DNA of 64,000 nucleotides, taken from positions 9,413,001-9,477,000 of the forward strand of contig NZ_CP163439.1 of NCBI RefSeq assembly GCF_041052385.1, given 5' to 3'. This stretch comes from Streptomyces sp. R28. Lineage in GTDB: Bacteria; Actinomycetota; Actinomycetes; Streptomycetales; Streptomycetaceae. Positions within the stretch are counted from its first letter, which is position 1, and the number at the start of each line of letters is the position of its first letter. The position numbers and the translations under genes are program-made. Under the pieces are notes generated by a model that was given only the letters and a program-made list of their open reading frames with translations, did not search any database and was not told where the DNA came from. Of the stretch, positions 51,477 to 60,737 are shown in pieces.

Positions 51477-51523
51477 CTGTTTCACATCTGGGAAACCGTC
51501 CCAGATGTGAACATATGAAACAG
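51477..51523. repeat. Long nested inverted repeat
   Basis: TTCACATCTGGGA (51481-51493) pairs perfectly with TCCCAGATGTGAA (51499-51511) across a five-base loop, and CTGTTTCA (51477-51484) pairs with TGAAACAG (51516-51523) outside a four-base bulge. It could be a terminator for the LysR gene, a large operator, or the end of a small mobile element next to the truncated GNAT gene. Confidence 0.8.
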
Positions 51524-51530
51524 GTGGACG

Positions 51531-51854
51531 ATGGCGCAAACCCGGACACGGTCGACATCCGTCAGCCTGGGCTGCCCCGACAAACCGAACAGCCGCCACC
51601 GGGCCGAACTGGTCAAGCTGATGGTGCACCGGGACGCGCGGGGACAGGGCCTCGGCCGCAGACTCCTCGCGACCGCCGAAGAGGCGGCGATCGGCGCCGG
51701 CGTCACCCTGCTCCACCTGGACACCTAGACCGACAGCCTCGCCGAGCGCCTGTGCGACTCGGCCGGCTGGACCCGTGCCGGGGTGATCCCCGACTGCGCG
51801 GCGAGCCCGGCCGGAGTTCTGCGGCCCACGACGATCTACTACGAGTACCTGTGA
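51531..51854 (+). pseudogene. Truncated GNAT acetyltransferase with in-frame stop
   Basis: Only the C-terminal part of a GNAT domain remains: TSVSLG...RHRAELVKLMVHRDARGQGLGRRLLATAEEA, holding the acetyl-CoA pyrophosphate loop, then LLHLDT, a TAG at 51726-51728, and in the same frame TDSLAERLCDSAGWTRAGVIPD up to TGA 51854. The TAG sits where relatives have Glu (GAG to TAG). The first ~60-70 residues of a normal GNAT are absent, and homology begins shortly after the inverted repeat. Confidence 0.82.
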
Positions 51855-51947
51855 CCGGCCGCCCGATTGTCAGTGCCGCCTGGAAGACTCGCCGTCGTTG
51901 ATCGACACCGCGTCGAACAAGCGGTACACCAAGGGGGATTGCCTGGC

Positions 51948-52433
51948 ATGGGCGTGAGCATCTCGTTCATCAGCGCGACGACGGAGGAGCTGGACAGGGC
52001 GGCGCAGGACCCGGATTGGGCCGATGAATTCGTCTACCAGCTGTACGGCAGCGACAACTTCCCGGCGGTGGACCGCCCCTACGGCGGGCCGGACAGGGCC
52101 TGGGGCGGCCTGCAGTTCCTCTTCGACGAGGCGGAGGTGGAGCTCGAGTTCCTCATGGACGGGTTCGTGATCCTGGAGGACGGCACCCTGTTCGGGTGGG
52201 ACGCGGAACAGATACAGAGCCTGGCACGGCAGCTGCGGGAGACCCCGTGGGAGCGGTTGGCGGCCCACTACGACCCGGAGCGGATGGCGAAACAGGACGT
52301 GTACCCCAACATGTGGACGTTCGACCCCGAGGGCCGGCTGGGCTGGCTCGAGGACGCCTATGAGGAGTTGGTCGGGTTCTTCGCCGCGGCGGCCGAGCGC
52401 GGCCTCGGGGCGTTCATGAACTTCAGCTTCTAA
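51948..52433 (+). CDS. DUF1877 family protein
   Basis: A 161-residue acidic protein starting MGVSISFISATTEELDRAAQDP, with the family segments RAWGGLQFLFDEAEVELEFLMDG and a C-terminal YEELVGFFAAAAERGLGAFMNFSF. AAGGGGGAT precedes the ATG at 51948. DUF1877 proteins have no assigned biochemical role. The gene stands alone between the GNAT remnant and the MmcQ gene, both in the same direction. Confidence 0.82.
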   Translation: MGVSISFISATTEELDRAAQDPDWADEFVYQLYGSDNFPAVDRPYGGPDRAWGGLQFLFDEAEVELEFLMDGFVILEDGTLFGWDAEQIQSLARQLRETPWERLAAHYDPERMAKQDVYPNMWTFDPEGRLGWLEDAYEELVGFFAAAAERGLGAFMNFSF

Positions 52434-52505
52434 AGTCCGTCGCGTGGGGGCGGACCAGCCCCTCTCACCAGGTGATTGTCAGTGCCGACCGTTACCGTGC
52501 GTCTT

Positions 52506-52865
52506 ATGCCGGATGCCGAAGACGTACGCCGTATCGCCCTTTCTCTGCCGGACACGACGGAGAAGATCGCCTGGAGCATGCCCACGTTCCGGGTCGCGGG
52601 CAAGATGTTCGCCACGCTGCCCGAGGAGGAGACCTCCCTCGCGGTGCGCTGTCCCAAGGAGGAGCGCGACGAACTCGTCCTGGCCGAGCCGGAGAAGTTC
52701 TGGATCGCCGACCACGAGGCGCAGTTCGCCTGGGTGCGGGCCCGGCTCGCCGCCATCGAGGACGAGGGCGAACTGCGTGACATCCTCGCCGACTCCTGGC
52801 GCCAGGCCGCACCGTCGCGCCTGCTGGAGGCCTACCCCGAGTTGGGCCTGCCGACGGGAGACTGA
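52506..52865 (+). CDS. MmcQ/YjbR family DNA-binding protein
   Basis: A 119-residue MmcQ/YjbR (CyaY-like fold) protein: MPDAEDVRRIALSLPDTTEKIAWSMPTFRVAGKMFATLP, split over the first strands, and FWIADHEAQFAWVRARL. The ATG at 52506 is the usual start; a TTG frame from 52476 would add ten residues. No ribosome site precedes the ATG, so translation may be leaderless. Family members have been suggested to bind DNA, but the role is unproven. It is followed by a 133-bp gap and tRNA-Pro. Confidence 0.85.
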   Translation: MPDAEDVRRIALSLPDTTEKIAWSMPTFRVAGKMFATLPEEETSLAVRCPKEERDELVLAEPEKFWIADHEAQFAWVRARLAAIEDEGELRDILADSWRQAAPSRLLEAYPELGLPTGD

Positions 52866-52998
52866 CCATCCGCCCTGGAGGCCGTGAACACCCCCAGGTA
52901 CCTCGGTGTCCCGGATAAAGGAGTGCGCGACCACCGACCCGAGTGCGGTATTGTTTCCATGCACGTTCGGCCAGGGGAAACCCCAGGTCAGATGGCAC

Positions 52999-53072
<74 letters not shown>

Positions 53073-53091
53073 CTGGAGACAGTCGCAGGTC

Positions 53092-53125
53092 AGGGCCGGT
53101 TTCGGAGAGATCCGAAACCGGCCCT
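53092..53125 (+). terminator. Terminator of tRNA-Pro
   Basis: A perfect 15-bp stem (53092-53106 with 53111-53125) with a GAGA tetraloop starts 20 bp after the tRNA. The right arm ends in CCCTT, giving a short T element. Confidence 0.85.
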
Positions 53126-53136
53126 TGATCATTCTC

Positions 53137-53175
53137 GGGGACCAGCTCCGGGGACCAGCTCCGGGGACCAGTATT
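53137..53175. repeat. Three tandem 13-bp repeats downstream of tRNA-Pro
   Basis: GGGGACCAGCTCC occurs twice in tandem (53137, 53150) and a third time with a changed end (53163). It lies in the 116-bp gap between the tRNA terminator and the GH59 stop codon. Confidence 0.85.
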
Positions 53176-53241
53176 CGGTGCACGGATCCGCCTCGTAGCG
53201 TCGGCGATGGTTGGTGGGCGGCGTCCAGCAACGAGGCTCGT

Positions 53242-55719
53242 CTACGGCAGGATCCACCGCTGGTTGGTGCCGTTGTTGCAGCCCCAGATGTGCAGCCGGG
53301 TGAGGTTGGCGGTGCTGCCGTTGGGGACGTCCAGGCAGCGTCCGGACTGCATACTGCGCAGAGTGCCGTCAGCCTGCTGAGTCCACTTCTGGTTGTCTCC
53401 GCCGTTGCAGGTCCAGATGTCGACGAGGGTGCCGTTCGTCACGCCCTGCTTGACGACATCCAGGCATTTTCCGCCGATGGTCAGGGTGCCGTCGGCGTTG
53501 TAGGTCCAGGTCTGTGACCCTGGCTTCTGGTTGCAGTCGTAGAGCTGTACCGCGGTGCCGTTGGTGGTGTTGCCTTCGTTGAGGTCGAGACACTTGCCGG
53601 AGATGCCGGAGGGGACGGCGCCGGAACGGGTGGGGATCGGGTTGCTCCCCGGGGTGACGGCGAAGTTGTCGAACTGCTGTGTCTGGTATCCGCCCCCGGT
53701 CACGCTACTGGTGGAGTCCGCGGTACCCAGTCCGGCGCGGCCGTGGGTGTAGCTGTTGTCCGTGACGCTGCCCAGAGTTGTGCCGTCGAGCTTGGCGCTG
53801 ATGGTCGACCCTTGCATTGTCAGTGAGACGGTGTGCCACCGGTTGGTGCCCAGTGCCGTTGTGGAGCCGCTGGCGAGCGTGGTGTACGCCCATGCGCTGT
53901 TGACGACATCAGACTTGACGATCGACCACGTGCCGGTGTTGCTCACCCGAAGGTGGTACGCCTGCAGGCCGTTGTTGTTCCGGCCTTGCATGCCGATGCG
54001 GCCCAGCAACTCCACAGCTCCGGACTGCTCGAACATCGTGTCCGCCGTGACGGTGTAGTTGCCCCAGGAGTCGTCGCCCATGAAGGTGTACGGCGCGTAG
54101 TAGTTCTCGCTGGTCCAGCGGACGGGAGCCGTCTGCGCCAGCTGGCGGAGGCAGGTGCCGGTGCGCCCTCCGCCGCAGGCCGCAGTCTGGAAGGCGCCGT
54201 TCATGTCGGTGAAGTACCGCGGGGACGTGGTGGTCGCCGGCGTCTCGAAGTTGTTGGAGTACGGCAGGCTCAGCGGGGCCGCCGAGGGCGAGGTGGCGGT
54301 TCCCTTGCCCTGCCCGGTCGTCGTGGTGACCGTGTACACGTAGCCGGGCTGCAGTGTCAGTGTGTAACTGCCACCGGAGGGGGTGACGTCGGTGGTGTGC
54401 ACGAAGTGGTCGCTGTCATTGGGCGACATGAGGTTGGTGCCCCAGACGTGCACCTGGCCGCTGGATAGGCCGCCCGTGACCTTCACGGTCAGGGTCTGCG
54501 CGGCCGTGGCGTTCACCGTCTCGATGACGGTGCTGTAGTCACTGTGGTTCGGCGACTTCAGTGTCACGTAGCTGCCGTTGGACTTGGCGCCGCCCAGGTA
54601 ACCGCTGGCCGAGTCCTGGTACTGCCAGCCGATCTGCGCGAACTGGGACGTGTGTGCGAGGACCCAGGCCGTCTTGGCGATGCTGTAGTGGCCCGACCAG
54701 GGCTGGTTGGCCACGGCCAGCCCGTTGAAGGCGAAGTAGGTGTTGGGATAGAGCGCGGCGACGAGCGGCCAGTTGTAGTAGGCCGTCATACGGCCGTCGA
54801 TGTAGTCCCGGTTGACGGCCCTTGCGACCGACGTCGCGCCGGCCTCGGCGTCCTCCGACCCGTTCTCGCTCGCCCACAGCGGTGTGCCGAGGTTCTGCGC
54901 GGTGCTGTTGCTCGGGCAGTTCTTGAAGTCGGACGTGTTGCCGATGGCCGCGCCGTTGATGTAGCCGCAGGGGTAGTGGACGCCCACGATGTCCACTGCG
55001 TCCTTGAACGTCGGGTCGCCGGCCATCGCGCCGGCCACCGCCCAGGTGTCGTCGGCCGCGACCAGCTTGGTGGCACCGTAGCCCTTGGAGACCAGGGCGG
55101 ACTTGAGGTTCTCATACCAAGTCGCGTTGTAACTACGCTCGTTCCAGCCGCCCAGGTAATCGATGTTCAGCTTGTGCTGGGCGGCGCAGCCTATCCAGTT
55201 CGTCAGGTAGCTGATCGCGTTGGGGGTGAAGAAGGTGTTGCTGCCGCCGCCGACCCAGCCGGGTGCGCCCCAGGCGAGCCCATAGAGTTTGATGTCGGGG
55301 TTGCGGGCCTTGGCCTGCTTCGCGAGCCACCACTCGTAGCCCTGGTTGCAGTCGACCACGCCCTGGGTGTGCTCGTGGCTGGCCTCGGCGCCGTCAGTGG
55401 TGTTGGTGTCGCCCCCTATTTCGATCTTGAAGGACTGGAGCGAGGCGCCGTAGCCGGGCTTGAACAGGTAGTCGAGGATCTGGCTGCGCTGCGGCTCCGG
55501 ATAGTCGATCAGCAGTCGGCTGTTGCCGCCGCCGCCGGAGATCGCGCCCACACCGTCGAAGGTCCGGCCCGTGGCGGAGCCGTCGACGGTGATCGAGGTC
55601 GTGGCCGCCTGTGCCGCCGGCGCCGACCAGTTCACCAGCGCGGCGGCGGTGAGGGCGAGGGCGGCCAGGAGGGAGGTCCGTCTTGGGAGTCTCCGGCGGA
55701 TCGGGGAGCTGAGGTTCAT
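53242..55719 (-). CDS. Secreted GH59 galactosidase with ricin-type lectin domain
   Basis: An 825-residue exported glycosidase homologous to galactocerebrosidase. After a signal peptide (LLAALALTAAALVNWSAPAAQAA) the GH59 barrel shows FDGVGAISGGGGNSRLLIDYP, LDYLFKPGYGASLQ, the acid/base Glu194 in GGWNERSYN and nucleophile Glu285 in LWASENGS, then GLAVANQPWSGHY as in the animal enzymes. A lectin-like beta-sandwich follows (~residues 480-690), then a RICIN/CBM13 trefoil with three QxW repeats (SQTW, NQKW, NQRW). GH59 releases beta-linked galactose; here plant arabinogalactan or galactan is a likelier target than ceramide. It lies downstream of the GH97 gene on the same strand. Confidence 0.9.
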   Translation of the reverse strand: MNLSSPIRRRLPRRTSLLAALALTAAALVNWSAPAAQAATTSITVDGSATGRTFDGVGAISGGGGNSRLLIDYPEPQRSQILDYLFKPGYGASLQSFKIEIGGDTNTTDGAEASHEHTQGVVDCNQGYEWWLAKQAKARNPDIKLYGLAWGAPGWVGGGSNTFFTPNAISYLTNWIGCAAQHKLNIDYLGGWNERSYNATWYENLKSALVSKGYGATKLVAADDTWAVAGAMAGDPTFKDAVDIVGVHYPCGYINGAAIGNTSDFKNCPSNSTAQNLGTPLWASENGSEDAEAGATSVARAVNRDYIDGRMTAYYNWPLVAALYPNTYFAFNGLAVANQPWSGHYSIAKTAWVLAHTSQFAQIGWQYQDSASGYLGGAKSNGSYVTLKSPNHSDYSTVIETVNATAAQTLTVKVTGGLSSGQVHVWGTNLMSPNDSDHFVHTTDVTPSGGSYTLTLQPGYVYTVTTTTGQGKGTATSPSAAPLSLPYSNNFETPATTTSPRYFTDMNGAFQTAACGGGRTGTCLRQLAQTAPVRWTSENYYAPYTFMGDDSWGNYTVTADTMFEQSGAVELLGRIGMQGRNNNGLQAYHLRVSNTGTWSIVKSDVVNSAWAYTTLASGSTTALGTNRWHTVSLTMQGSTISAKLDGTTLGSVTDNSYTHGRAGLGTADSTSSVTGGGYQTQQFDNFAVTPGSNPIPTRSGAVPSGISGKCLDLNEGNTTNGTAVQLYDCNQKPGSQTWTYNADGTLTIGGKCLDVVKQGVTNGTLVDIWTCNGGDNQKWTQQADGTLRSMQSGRCLDVPNGSTANLTRLHIWGCNNGTNQRWILP

Positions 55720-55844
55720 GTCGCCTCCAAGGGCGCTGGTTCATCAATGGAGAACAGATACGAACGGATCGAGGCCGCGGCAGGCCTGGCATGTCCTATG
55801 GACAGCGGCGGGAGAGGGCACCGACTGAACCCGCGTCCGTCGCG

Positions 55845-57818
55845 TCAGCTCGGCTTGAGGATGATCGCCTGGCCGCCCGCGGGAGCCATCGCCACGTCCA
55901 GCGTGGTGGCCGAGGTGACCGTCCGGGTGCTGACCACGACCGGCGTCTGGTAGGGGCTGGTGCCCGGGGTGCCGTCGGCGTAGACGGTCGCCGTGTAGGA
56001 CCCGCCGCCCAGGAACGTCAGCGGGAGTGACAGGGTCCGGGACGTCTCGTTGGTCATCGCCCCGAGGAACCAGGTGTCGCCGTGGCGGCGGGCGACGGCG
56101 GCGTACTGGCCGATCGATCCGGCGAGGGCGTGGCTCTCGTCCCAGGTGGTGGGGATGGCGTCGAACCATGGCAGCCCCGGCCAGTTGGACGTGTTGGCGA
56201 ACTTGGACGGTGAGTCGTACCAGTACAGGAAGTTCAGCGGCTGGTAGAAGACCGCCGCCATGGCCATCTGGTGGACGTTGGTGGTCCGGTCCCGCGACTG
56301 GCCGTAGCAGATGGTGTAGTCCAGCGGCCCGCCGATGTTGCGGGCGAACGGCAGGGTCACGTTGTGGGTCGCGGTCGGGAAGCGCTCGTTGCCGCGCACG
56401 CCCTCCAGGCTGATCCAGTTCGGGTAGGTGCGCTCGTAGCCGAACGGCCGCACGTCGTCGTGCAGGTCGATCAGCAGCTTGTACTTGGCCGCCGTCCTGA
56501 CCCAGTTCGTGATCTGGTTCGTCATCGCCTGGGTGCCGTCGTTGATGAACCCGAGCTTGACGCCCGCGACGCCCCAGCTCTTGTAGAGGCCGAACAGGCT
56601 GTCGGGGTTGCCCGCCGCTCTGCGGTCGACGTAGAGGATGACGTCGATGCCCTTGCTCGTGGCGTAGGAGATGACCGAGGGCAGGTCGATGTCCGGTATC
56701 GGCTTCGTCGCGTCGGTGCTGTGGTCGGCGTCGCCGTACCATCCGCCGTCGTACTCGATGTACTGCAGGCCGCGAGCCACGGCGAAGTCGACGCCCGCCA
56801 TCCCGGCGGCGGTGGTCAGCTGTACACGGAAGGCCTTGCCGGGCTTGATCCACGAGGTGTCGGCCAACGCGCTCGCGGGGGCCAGGTTGAGCACCAGCTC
56901 GGCGTTGTCGACCAGTTCGGCGTGGGTGGAGCCGGTCACTACCGCCCGCCAGGGCGTGGCGAACGGCGTGGTGACCGTCGAGGTCGTCTGGACGGTGCCC
57001 GAACCGCGGGCGGTGTGCTCCATCAGGTAGGCGGCGAGGGTGCCCGGCTGCCCGGGCATGGAGCTGAGCATCAGCCGCGGGAAGTTGAGACGGGAGGATT
57101 CGCAGATGCAGGCGATCAGGCTGCCGCCGGCGTAGGTGGCGGTCAGCGGCAGGTCGGTCAGCGGGCCGGTGTCCGTGGTCGAGGTGCCCGTGGAGGGGAT
57201 CGAGCCTGGCGCGACCGGGTTGTAGGGGTCCTCGTCACGCGCGCTGTAGACCAGGGTGCTGTCGGGGAAGACGAACGTGGTCAGCTCGTCGGCGACCGTG
57301 GCGGTGCCCTTGCCGAGCAGCACGTACCGGAAGGCGACGCCCGTCGGGTAGGCGCGGATCTGGACGCTGAAGTTGATCAGCGAGGCGGTGTCCTGGAGGT
57401 TCCAGCGCATCTCCTGGTACCGGTCGCGGACGGTCGCGTTGCGGCCGTACACCGGAGTCCAGGTGTTGTCGATGGTCCAGTGCTGGTAGTTGGTGATCAC
57501 CGTGCCGGCGGCGCCGAGCACCGTCCCGTCGCTCAGCTTGAGGCCGAGAGCCGAAGTGTCGACCACCGTCACGCCTCTGCGCTTGGCCGACCAGCTGAGT
57601 GCGCCCGAAGTCAGCGACATCGTGATGGTGTTGCTGCCGTCGGGGGCCGTCGCGGTGACCGAGGCGTCGGCCGCCGCGGCCGTCCCGGCGGCGCCGGCAC
57701 CCAGCGCCGCGGCTCCCATGGTGACGGCGGCGCCTCTGAGGAGTCCACGCCGTGAGAGCCGTCCCGGGGCGCCGGTCGACGGCTGTTCAGGTAGGGCGCG
57801 GCTCGCTGAATCTGCCAT
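55845..57818 (-). CDS. Tat-exported GH97 family glycoside hydrolase
   Basis: A 657-residue protein with a twin-arginine signal (LSRRGLLRGAAVTMGAAALG, cleavage near AAAADA) and the three GH97 parts: N-terminal beta-sandwich (SLTSGALSWSAKRRGVTVV, EMRWNLQDTASLINFSV), a barrel (KPGKAFRVQLTTAAGMAGVDFAVARGLQYIEYDGGWYG, split over two strands; GVAGVKLGFINDG; LIDLHDDVRPFGYERTYPN; ESLEGVRGNE-like SLEGVRGNERFP) and a C-terminal beta domain. GH97 contains inverting alpha-glucosidases and retaining alpha-galactosidases. Glycine/Lys-rich GVKLGF at the nucleophile strand favours the retaining type, but I cannot settle it. It is divergent-regulated with the ROK gene upstream on the same strand. Confidence 0.86.
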   Translation of the reverse strand: MADSASRALPEQPSTGAPGRLSRRGLLRGAAVTMGAAALGAGAAGTAAAADASVTATAPDGSNTITMSLTSGALSWSAKRRGVTVVDTSALGLKLSDGTVLGAAGTVITNYQHWTIDNTWTPVYGRNATVRDRYQEMRWNLQDTASLINFSVQIRAYPTGVAFRYVLLGKGTATVADELTTFVFPDSTLVYSARDEDPYNPVAPGSIPSTGTSTTDTGPLTDLPLTATYAGGSLIACICESSRLNFPRLMLSSMPGQPGTLAAYLMEHTARGSGTVQTTSTVTTPFATPWRAVVTGSTHAELVDNAELVLNLAPASALADTSWIKPGKAFRVQLTTAAGMAGVDFAVARGLQYIEYDGGWYGDADHSTDATKPIPDIDLPSVISYATSKGIDVILYVDRRAAGNPDSLFGLYKSWGVAGVKLGFINDGTQAMTNQITNWVRTAAKYKLLIDLHDDVRPFGYERTYPNWISLEGVRGNERFPTATHNVTLPFARNIGGPLDYTICYGQSRDRTTNVHQMAMAAVFYQPLNFLYWYDSPSKFANTSNWPGLPWFDAIPTTWDESHALAGSIGQYAAVARRHGDTWFLGAMTNETSRTLSLPLTFLGGGSYTATVYADGTPGTSPYQTPVVVSTRTVTSATTLDVAMAPAGGQAIILKPS

Positions 57819-57952
57819 GACTCGTACACCTCTCTATTGCATGCATTTCGATGTGAATACAGACAAACAAGGTTCAACGTTTCTGATAGCAGGCGCAGTT
57901 GGGCGCGCCCAGGAGTTCCGTCCTGGCGCTGGAGCCGTTCACAGCGGGAGGG

Positions 57953-59215
57953 TCAGGACAGGAATCCTTCGAGGACGAGAGTCGCCGCGCCGAGACTGAC
58001 CGGGTTGCGGTCGATGGGGCAGAGACTGATCTTGGTGCCTTCCCAGGGTTCGGCGAGTGCGTAGCGGGCGGCGGTGGCGCGCAGGTGCGGCAGGACGGCG
58101 CTTCCCAGGCTGTCGGCGACCCAGCCGGTGAGCACGATGATCTGCGGGTTGCACAGGTTGATCAGGTTGGCGATGGCGATGCCGAGGTAGCGGCCGGTCG
58201 TGGCGATCACCTGCTGTGCGGCGGGGTCGCCGGCCGCGTGGGCGGCGGCCAGGGCGTTGATGGTCGCCGTCTGGTCGTCGGGGTGCAGGAGCGGGCTGTC
58301 CGGGTCGGTCTCCGCGAGGTGCTGCATGATGCCGGGTGCGCCCACGTAGGTCTCCACGCATCCGACGCATCCGCGGCGGCACTCGCGGCCGTCGATGACG
58401 AGGTTGGTGTGGCCCCATTCACCGGCCGTGTTCGTGGCCCCGCGGTAGAGCGCCCCCTGGACGGCCAGGCCCGCGCCGACGCCGGTTCCCAGGGTGAGGA
58501 CGGCGACGTCGTCGTGGCCGCGGGCGGCACCGAACCACAGTTCGGCGACGGTGCTCGCACGCAGCGGGTTGTCGAGGATGACCGGCACATCAGGGACCCG
58601 ATCGGTGAGCAGGGCCAGCAGTGGGACGTCGTTCCACTGCCAGTTCGGGGCGAAGACGGAGGCCGTGCCGTCCGGCCGTACCTGGCCGGGAATGCTGACG
58701 CCGATCCCGAGAATCCTGCCGCGCTCCACCTGGGCCTGCGCGATCGCGTCGTCGATGCCGCGGACGATGCGGTCCACGACATAGTCCGGCGAGTTGGCGT
58801 GCGGGTGCAGTTCGTACTCGGCTCTGGCCAGAACCCGCAGAGCGGGATCGAAGACCTCGACGTGGACGTAGGTCTCGGCGATGTCGATGCCGATGAGCCG
58901 GGGGCCCTCGATGGCGGGGGCGAGAAGGTTTCGCGGGCGTCCGCCTCCCGAAGCCTGTTGTCCGATCTCGGCCAGCAGCCCCAGCTCGTGCAACTCGCTG
59001 ACGATGTCGGAGGCGGTGGCCACCGACAGGCCCGTGGCTGCGGCGATGTCGCGCCTGACGACGGGCGCCGAGGCGATGAGATGCCGCATCACCGCGAAAC
59101 GGTTGGTCCGGCGAATGTCCTGGTACGTCCGCTTCAACGACGTCGTCCTGTGCTCGATGCGGCTGGGGCGCCTGATCGTATCCACGCGCTGCACGCCGTT
59201 GGAACTGCCGTGCAC
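57953..59215 (-). CDS. ROK-family transcriptional repressor
   Basis: A 420-residue NagC/XylR-type regulator. An N-terminal winged helix (RFAVMRHLIASAPVVRRDIAAATGLSVATASDIVSELHELG over two helices) precedes a sugar-kinase-fold domain: LIGIDIAETYVHVEVFD, LGTGVGAGLAVQGALYRG, and the zinc motif CRRGCVGCVETYVG. Such proteins repress sugar-utilisation genes until a sugar binds. I place the start at GTG 59215; an upstream ATG at 59353 would overlap the divergent promoter. It is divergent from the sugar ABC operon and upstream of GH97-GH59, so it can control both units. Confidence 0.9.
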   Translation of the reverse strand: MHGSSNGVQRVDTIRRPSRIEHRTTSLKRTYQDIRRTNRFAVMRHLIASAPVVRRDIAAATGLSVATASDIVSELHELGLLAEIGQQASGGGRPRNLLAPAIEGPRLIGIDIAETYVHVEVFDPALRVLARAEYELHPHANSPDYVVDRIVRGIDDAIAQAQVERGRILGIGVSIPGQVRPDGTASVFAPNWQWNDVPLLALLTDRVPDVPVILDNPLRASTVAELWFGAARGHDDVAVLTLGTGVGAGLAVQGALYRGATNTAGEWGHTNLVIDGRECRRGCVGCVETYVGAPGIMQHLAETDPDSPLLHPDDQTATINALAAAHAAGDPAAQQVIATTGRYLGIAIANLINLCNPQIIVLTGWVADSLGSAVLPHLRATAARYALAEPWEGTKISLCPIDRNPVSLGAATLVLEGFLS

Positions 59216-59232
59216 AGACTTTTTCTGGCTTG

Positions 59233-59261
59233 TTGACGAAGGGGTGTAGCGCGCATAACCT
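59233..59261 (+). promoter_or_regulatory. Sigma-70-type promoter of the sugar ABC operon
   Basis: TTGACG (59233-59238) and TAACCT (59256-59261) are spaced by 17 bp, close to the housekeeping HrdB consensus. They lie 18 bp from the ROK start on the other strand and about 190 bp upstream of the solute-binding protein gene, leaving a long untranslated leader. A repressor bound here would control both directions. Confidence 0.6.
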
Positions 59262-59453
59262 GCGTCTCGCTCCGCTCGCTGCAACCCGTCAGCGGCAGGA
59301 AGTTCCCCCTCCGATTGCGCGCCCCCACCCCGCGGGCTTCGCGTCGCGCTCATGCCGGCCGCACTCCGCGGCCGTCCACAGCGTCATCACCCGCAGTCTC
59401 GGCCCCGTCCCCAAGGGCCGGACGCACACCCGTACTTCACAGCAGAGGTGGCC

Positions 59454-60722
59454 ATGTCCCCTGAGCAGAACCACAGCACACCGTTCGGCCGCAGGTCGTT
59501 CCTACGCGCCTCCGGCACCGTGGCGGCGGCGGGATTCCTCGCCGCGTGCGGCGGGAACACCGGTCGCGGCGGCTCCACCGGCGGTAAGGCGATCAGCCAG
59601 TGGTACCACCAGTACGGCGAGGCGGGCACCCAGCAGGCGGCGCTGCGGTACGCGAAGGCGTACACCAAGGCAGACGTGTCGGTGCAGTGGATCCCCGGTG
59701 ACTACGCCTCCAAGCTCTCCAGCGGCCTGGTCTCCAGCAACGGCCCCGACGTCTTCGAGTTCCACCCCGACGTCCAGATGGCCAAGTCCGGGCAGATCGT
59801 GCCGCTGGACGACATCATCGCGGACGTGAAGTCCGACTTCACGGACAAGGACCTGGCCGCCAACTCGGTTGACGGCAAGGTCTACGGCATCCGCATGATC
59901 GACGATCCGCAGTTCCTGTACTACCGCAAGAGCCTGCTGGAGAAGGCGGGCGTCCAGCCCCCGACCACCTTCGACGAGCTGATAGACGCCTCCCGCAAGC
60001 TCGACAAGGGCGGGGTCAAGGGCCTGTACCTCGGCCTGAAGGCCGGCAGCGACATCCTGGCCAGTCCCCTGGTCTGGGCCACCGGCAGTGAACTGCTGAC
60101 CGCCGACCACAAGGTCGCCTTCGACACCCCGGCGACGGTCGAGGGCCTGAAGAAGATGCGCGAGCTCTACACGAGCAAGACGCTGCTACTCGGCGCCCCC
60201 ACCGACTGGTTCGACCCGTCGGCGTTCATCCAGGGCCTGACGGCGATGCAGTGGTGCGGCTTGTGGGCGATGCCCGGCATCCAGAAGGCACTGGGCGACG
60301 ACTTCGGCATCGTCCCCCTGCCCGGTATCGGCAGCACCGGCCGCCCCGTGGTCTACAACGGCGGCTGGTCCACCTACGTGAGCGCCAAGGCCAAGGACGT
60401 CGACGCGGCCAAGGCGTTCGTGAAGTGGCTGTGGATCGAGCAGACGAAGCTCCAGGAGGACTGGTGCACCTCCTACGGCTTCCACATCCCCCCGCGCAAG
60501 AGCCTGGCGGCGAAGGCCACCAAGCTGCAGAGCGGCACCGCCGCCGAGGCGGTGAAGCTCTTCGGGACCAACGGGCACTACGACGACCCGTACTGGACCC
60601 AGGCCATGATGACGATTTCCCAGGACATGGTGAACAACGCCGTGGTCAGCGGAAAGAACCCCGAGTCCGAGGTGGCCAAGGCCCGCACCCGAGTCGAGGC
60701 CGAACTCAAGAAGATCGCCTGA
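59454..60722 (+). CDS. Sugar ABC transporter solute-binding lipoprotein
   Basis: A 422-residue extracellular solute-binding protein of family 1 (CUT1 type). The N-terminus has a twin-Arg signal and lipobox (GRRSFLRASGTVAAAGFLAACGG; Cys33 would be lipidated). The mature part shows GPDVFEFHPDVQMAKSG, YGIRMIDDPQFLYYRKSLL and GGWSTYVSAKAKDVDAAKAFVKWLW, as in oligosaccharide-binding lipoproteins. GAGGTGG precedes ATG 59454. It heads an operon with two permeases and GH51; the ATPase is missing and is probably supplied by a shared MsiK-like protein elsewhere. Confidence 0.92.
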   Translation: MSPEQNHSTPFGRRSFLRASGTVAAAGFLAACGGNTGRGGSTGGKAISQWYHQYGEAGTQQAALRYAKAYTKADVSVQWIPGDYASKLSSGLVSSNGPDVFEFHPDVQMAKSGQIVPLDDIIADVKSDFTDKDLAANSVDGKVYGIRMIDDPQFLYYRKSLLEKAGVQPPTTFDELIDASRKLDKGGVKGLYLGLKAGSDILASPLVWATGSELLTADHKVAFDTPATVEGLKKMRELYTSKTLLLGAPTDWFDPSAFIQGLTAMQWCGLWAMPGIQKALGDDFGIVPLPGIGSTGRPVVYNGGWSTYVSAKAKDVDAAKAFVKWLWIEQTKLQEDWCTSYGFHIPPRKSLAAKATKLQSGTAAEAVKLFGTNGHYDDPYWTQAMMTISQDMVNNAVVSGKNPESEVAKARTRVEAELKKIA

Positions 60723-60737
60723 GGGGCGCTGACAAGC

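Noticed and set aside
59230..59829. 199-codon frame over the start of the solute-binding protein
   Set aside because: It is out of frame with the lipoprotein gene and shows Arg/Ser/Pro shadow composition without homology.
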